Positions 31,223 through 32,765 of a stretch of DNA of 32,765 bases are shown piece after piece. The notes below the pieces were generated by a model, which saw only the letters and a program-made list of their open reading frames with translations, searched no databases and had not been told where the DNA came from. The translations under genes and the position numbers were made by a program. Within the stretch, counting starts at the first letter, position 1, and each line of letters opens with the position of its first letter. Origin of the DNA: Oscillospiraceae bacterium (GTDB taxonomy: Bacteria; Bacillota; Clostridia; Oscillospirales; Oscillospiraceae); the NCBI GenBank assembly GCA_020025295.1, contig JAHHSJ010000019.1, positions 1 through 32,765 on the forward strand, written 5' to 3'.

Positions 31223-32765
31223 ATGCAGAAACTGATTCTTGCTAAAAGTGCCGGTTTCTGTTACGGCGTCCGCCGTGCGGTAGAGCTTGCTCAAAAGCAG
31301 GCGGATGAAGGCACCCCCTGTGTGATGCTTGGTTCCATCATCCATAACCGTCATGTCGTAGAGCATTTTTCTCAGCAGGGTCTGCATCAGATCGACACTC
31401 CGCAGGAGGCTCCCGAAGGCAGCGACGTTTTGATCCGATCCCATGGCGAAGCCAAGGCGGTCTACGATCAGCTGGAGGCCCAGGGCAATCCGATTTTGGA
31501 CGCCACCTGTCCCAATGTGTCCCGAATCCACGCCTTAGTAAAAGAGGCAGAACAGAAGGGAAGAGTGGCCGTCATTATCGGTGCGCCTAACCACCCCGAG
31601 GTGCGTGCAATCGCCGGCTGGTGCGACCACCCCGTGGTGCTGGATGGCGTTGATTCGCTGAAGGATTTTCTGGAACATAATCCAAAATATCGAGATATTC
31701 CGCTTACTTTTGTGTCTCAAACGACCTCCACCAGAGAAATTTGGGAAAATTCTGTGAATTACGCAAAAAAAGTGTGTACAAACCTTGAAATATTTGATAC
31801 AATATGTAATGCTACATTCAAAAGACAGTCAGAGGCCCAAAAACTGGCATCCGAATGTGATGCAATGGTGGTCATTGGCGACCGAGCAAGCTCCAATACC
31901 AGGCATTTGGTAGAGCTTTGCCGCCAGCAGTGTCCCCGTGTTTTCTGGGTAGAGCACGCCGATGAGCTTGAGCTCGATGAACTGCGTCAGGTAGCTTGCG
32001 TCGGTATCACCGCGGGTGCGTCCACACCTGGGTGGATTATAAAGGAGGTCTATGACAAAATGAGTGAAGAAATTCTGGAGATCGAAGAGTCCTTTGCTGA
32101 AATGCTGGAGAAGTCGATCAAAACTTTGAATACAGGAGAGAAGGCCACTGGCGTTGTTGTGAACATCACCCCCACTGAGATTCAGGTTGACCTGGGCACC
32201 AAGCATGCCGGCTACATTCCTGTTTCCGAGTATTCTGACGATCCTACCGTTAAGGTTGAGGATTGTGTCAAGGTTGGCGACACCATCGATGCTATGGTTA
32301 TGCGCGTCAACGATGGCGAGGGTGTTGTTACCCTGTCCAAGAAGCGTCTGGATGCAAACAAGAACTGGGAAGAGATCGAGACTGCCAAGGACGAGAAGAC
32401 CACTGTTGAGGGTCTGGTCGTCGAAGAGAACAAGGGCGGCGTCGTTGTCAATGTCAAGGGCATCCGTGTCTTTGTCCCCGCTTCTCAGACTGGCCTGCGC
32501 CGCAACGAGCCCATGGCTCAGCTGGTGAAGACCACCGTGCGTCTGCGCATCACCGAGGTCAACCGTTCCCGTCGTCGCGTCGTGGGCTCCATCCGCGATG
32601 TGGCTAGAGAAGAGAAGGCTGCTGCTGCTGCCGCTATCTGGAACGACATCGAGGTCGGCAAGCACTACACCGGCACCGTTAAGAGCCTGACTTCTTACGG
32701 CGCTTTCGTCGACATCGGCGGCGTGGACGGCATGGTCCACATCTCCGAGCTGTCCTGGAGCCGCA
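31223..32765 (+). CDS. IspH-RpsA fusion: HMBPP reductase fused to ribosomal protein S1 (3' end cut by window)
   Basis: An open frame runs from the ATG at 31223 to the window end without a stop (514 codons seen). Residues 1 to about 278 are IspH, the last enzyme of the MEP isoprenoid pathway, with its three iron-sulphur cysteines Cys13 (GFCYGV), Cys96 (DATCPNV) and Cys195 (TICNAT). From about 303 come S1 repeats: one at about 303-372, a second at about 387-455, and a third starting with KHYTGTVKSLTSYGAFVDIGG that runs out of the window. Such fusions are known in clostridia. The join is at Met280, where a standalone rpsA start would be, and a near-perfect Shine-Dalgarno precedes it. Codon use becomes far more biased in the S1 part. 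Confidence 0.95.
   Translation, partial: MQKLILAKSAGFCYGVRRAVELAQKQADEGTPCVMLGSIIHNRHVVEHFSQQGLHQIDTPQEAPEGSDVLIRSHGEAKAVYDQLEAQGNPILDATCPNVSRIHALVKEAEQKGRVAVIIGAPNHPEVRAIAGWCDHPVVLDGVDSLKDFLEHNPKYRDIPLTFVSQTTSTREIWENSVNYAKKVCTNLEIFDTICNATFKRQSEAQKLASECDAMVVIGDRASSNTRHLVELCRQQCPRVFWVEHADELELDELRQVACVGITAGASTPGWIIKEVYDKMSEEILEIEESFAEMLEKSIKTLNTGEKATGVVVNITPTEIQVDLGTKHAGYIPVSEYSDDPTVKVEDCVKVGDTIDAMVMRVNDGEGVVTLSKKRLDANKNWEEIETAKDEKTTVEGLVVEENKGGVVVNVKGIRVFVPASQTGLRRNEPMAQLVKTTVRLRITEVNRSRRRVVGSIRDVAREEKAAAAAAIWNDIEVGKHYTGTVKSLTSYGAFVDIGGVDGMVHISELSWSR
31775..31803 (+). promoter_or_regulatory. Candidate internal promoter for rpsA inside the ispH part
   Basis: TGTACA (31775-31780) and TACAAT (31798-31803) are 17 bp apart. 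They lie in a patch of ispH that uses codons rare in the neighbouring genes (ATA, ACA, AGA) and is AT-rich. A transcript from here would start near 31810 and carry about 250 nt before the internal start at 32060. The hexamers match consensus 4/6 and 5/6. Confidence 0.4.
32041..32062 (+). promoter_or_regulatory. Internal Shine-Dalgarno and start codon for free S1
   Basis: AAAGGAGGT (32041-32049) is almost fully complementary to the 16S rRNA 3' end. It is followed after 10 nt by an in-frame ATG (32060, Met280 of the fusion) that begins MSEEILEIEESF, a plausible S1 N-terminus. An out-of-frame ATG at 32052 is too close to the site and stops after three codons at a TGA overlapping the in-frame ATG. 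Confidence 0.55.

Overview
The window is a chromosomal segment of a spore-forming, low-to-mid GC Firmicute of class Clostridia, most likely the Oscillospiraceae (Clostridium cluster IV) group. The evidence is the set of sporulation-linked genes (a SpoIVFB-type protease, GerW/YtfJ, a DacF/DacB-type carboxypeptidase), an ispH-rpsA fusion of the clostridial type, the TIGR03960/TIGR03936 radical SAM pair, and Firmicute gene order (clpX-lon-engB; scpA-scpB-...-dac-rluB). The genus cannot be fixed from the sequence alone. Almost everything is core chromosome. I found no phage, transposase, CRISPR array or complete mobile element.

Left part (1-7.3 kb, mostly minus strand): a tRNA-Ala(GGC) with a UUCG terminator, an AT-rich orphan lipoprotein gene, then a leftward MarR-controlled operon (marR, two ABC exporter half-transporters that look like a heterodimer with one degenerate ATP site, and a cytidylate-kinase-like gene). 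Next is a leftward two-gene threonine/serine exporter operon with a strong promoter, a 16-bp palindrome in its leader and an intrinsic terminator.

Middle part (7.3-16.5 kb, plus strand): a small membrane protein in the SpoIVFA position overlaps a SpoIVFB-like M50 protease, followed by the TIGR03960/TIGR03936 pair. Then come rplS (L19) with its own promoter and terminator, and the tightly packed run ylqF-rnhB-yraN-dipeptidase-thrC-metallophosphoesterase, with gaps or overlaps of a few bases.

Right part (16.5-32.8 kb, plus strand): a protein quality-control block tig | clpP-clpX | lon-engB, with a hairpin terminator after each unit. It is followed by a second M50 protease with scpA-scpB-DUF2953-gerW-dac-rluB, in an order resembling the Bacillus scp-dacB-rluB region but without spmAB. 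Last is rpiR-type regulator, HI0933/BaiN flavoprotein, cmk and an ispH-rpsA fusion cut by the window edge.

The observations most worth following up are an apparent internal promoter and near-perfect Shine-Dalgarno/start inside the ispH-rpsA fusion (a possible way to make free ribosomal protein S1 from a fused gene), a 121-nt out-of-frame overlap of the dac and rluB genes, and palindromic operator-like sites in the marR, thrE and rpiR leaders. I did not find a clearly new multi-gene system.
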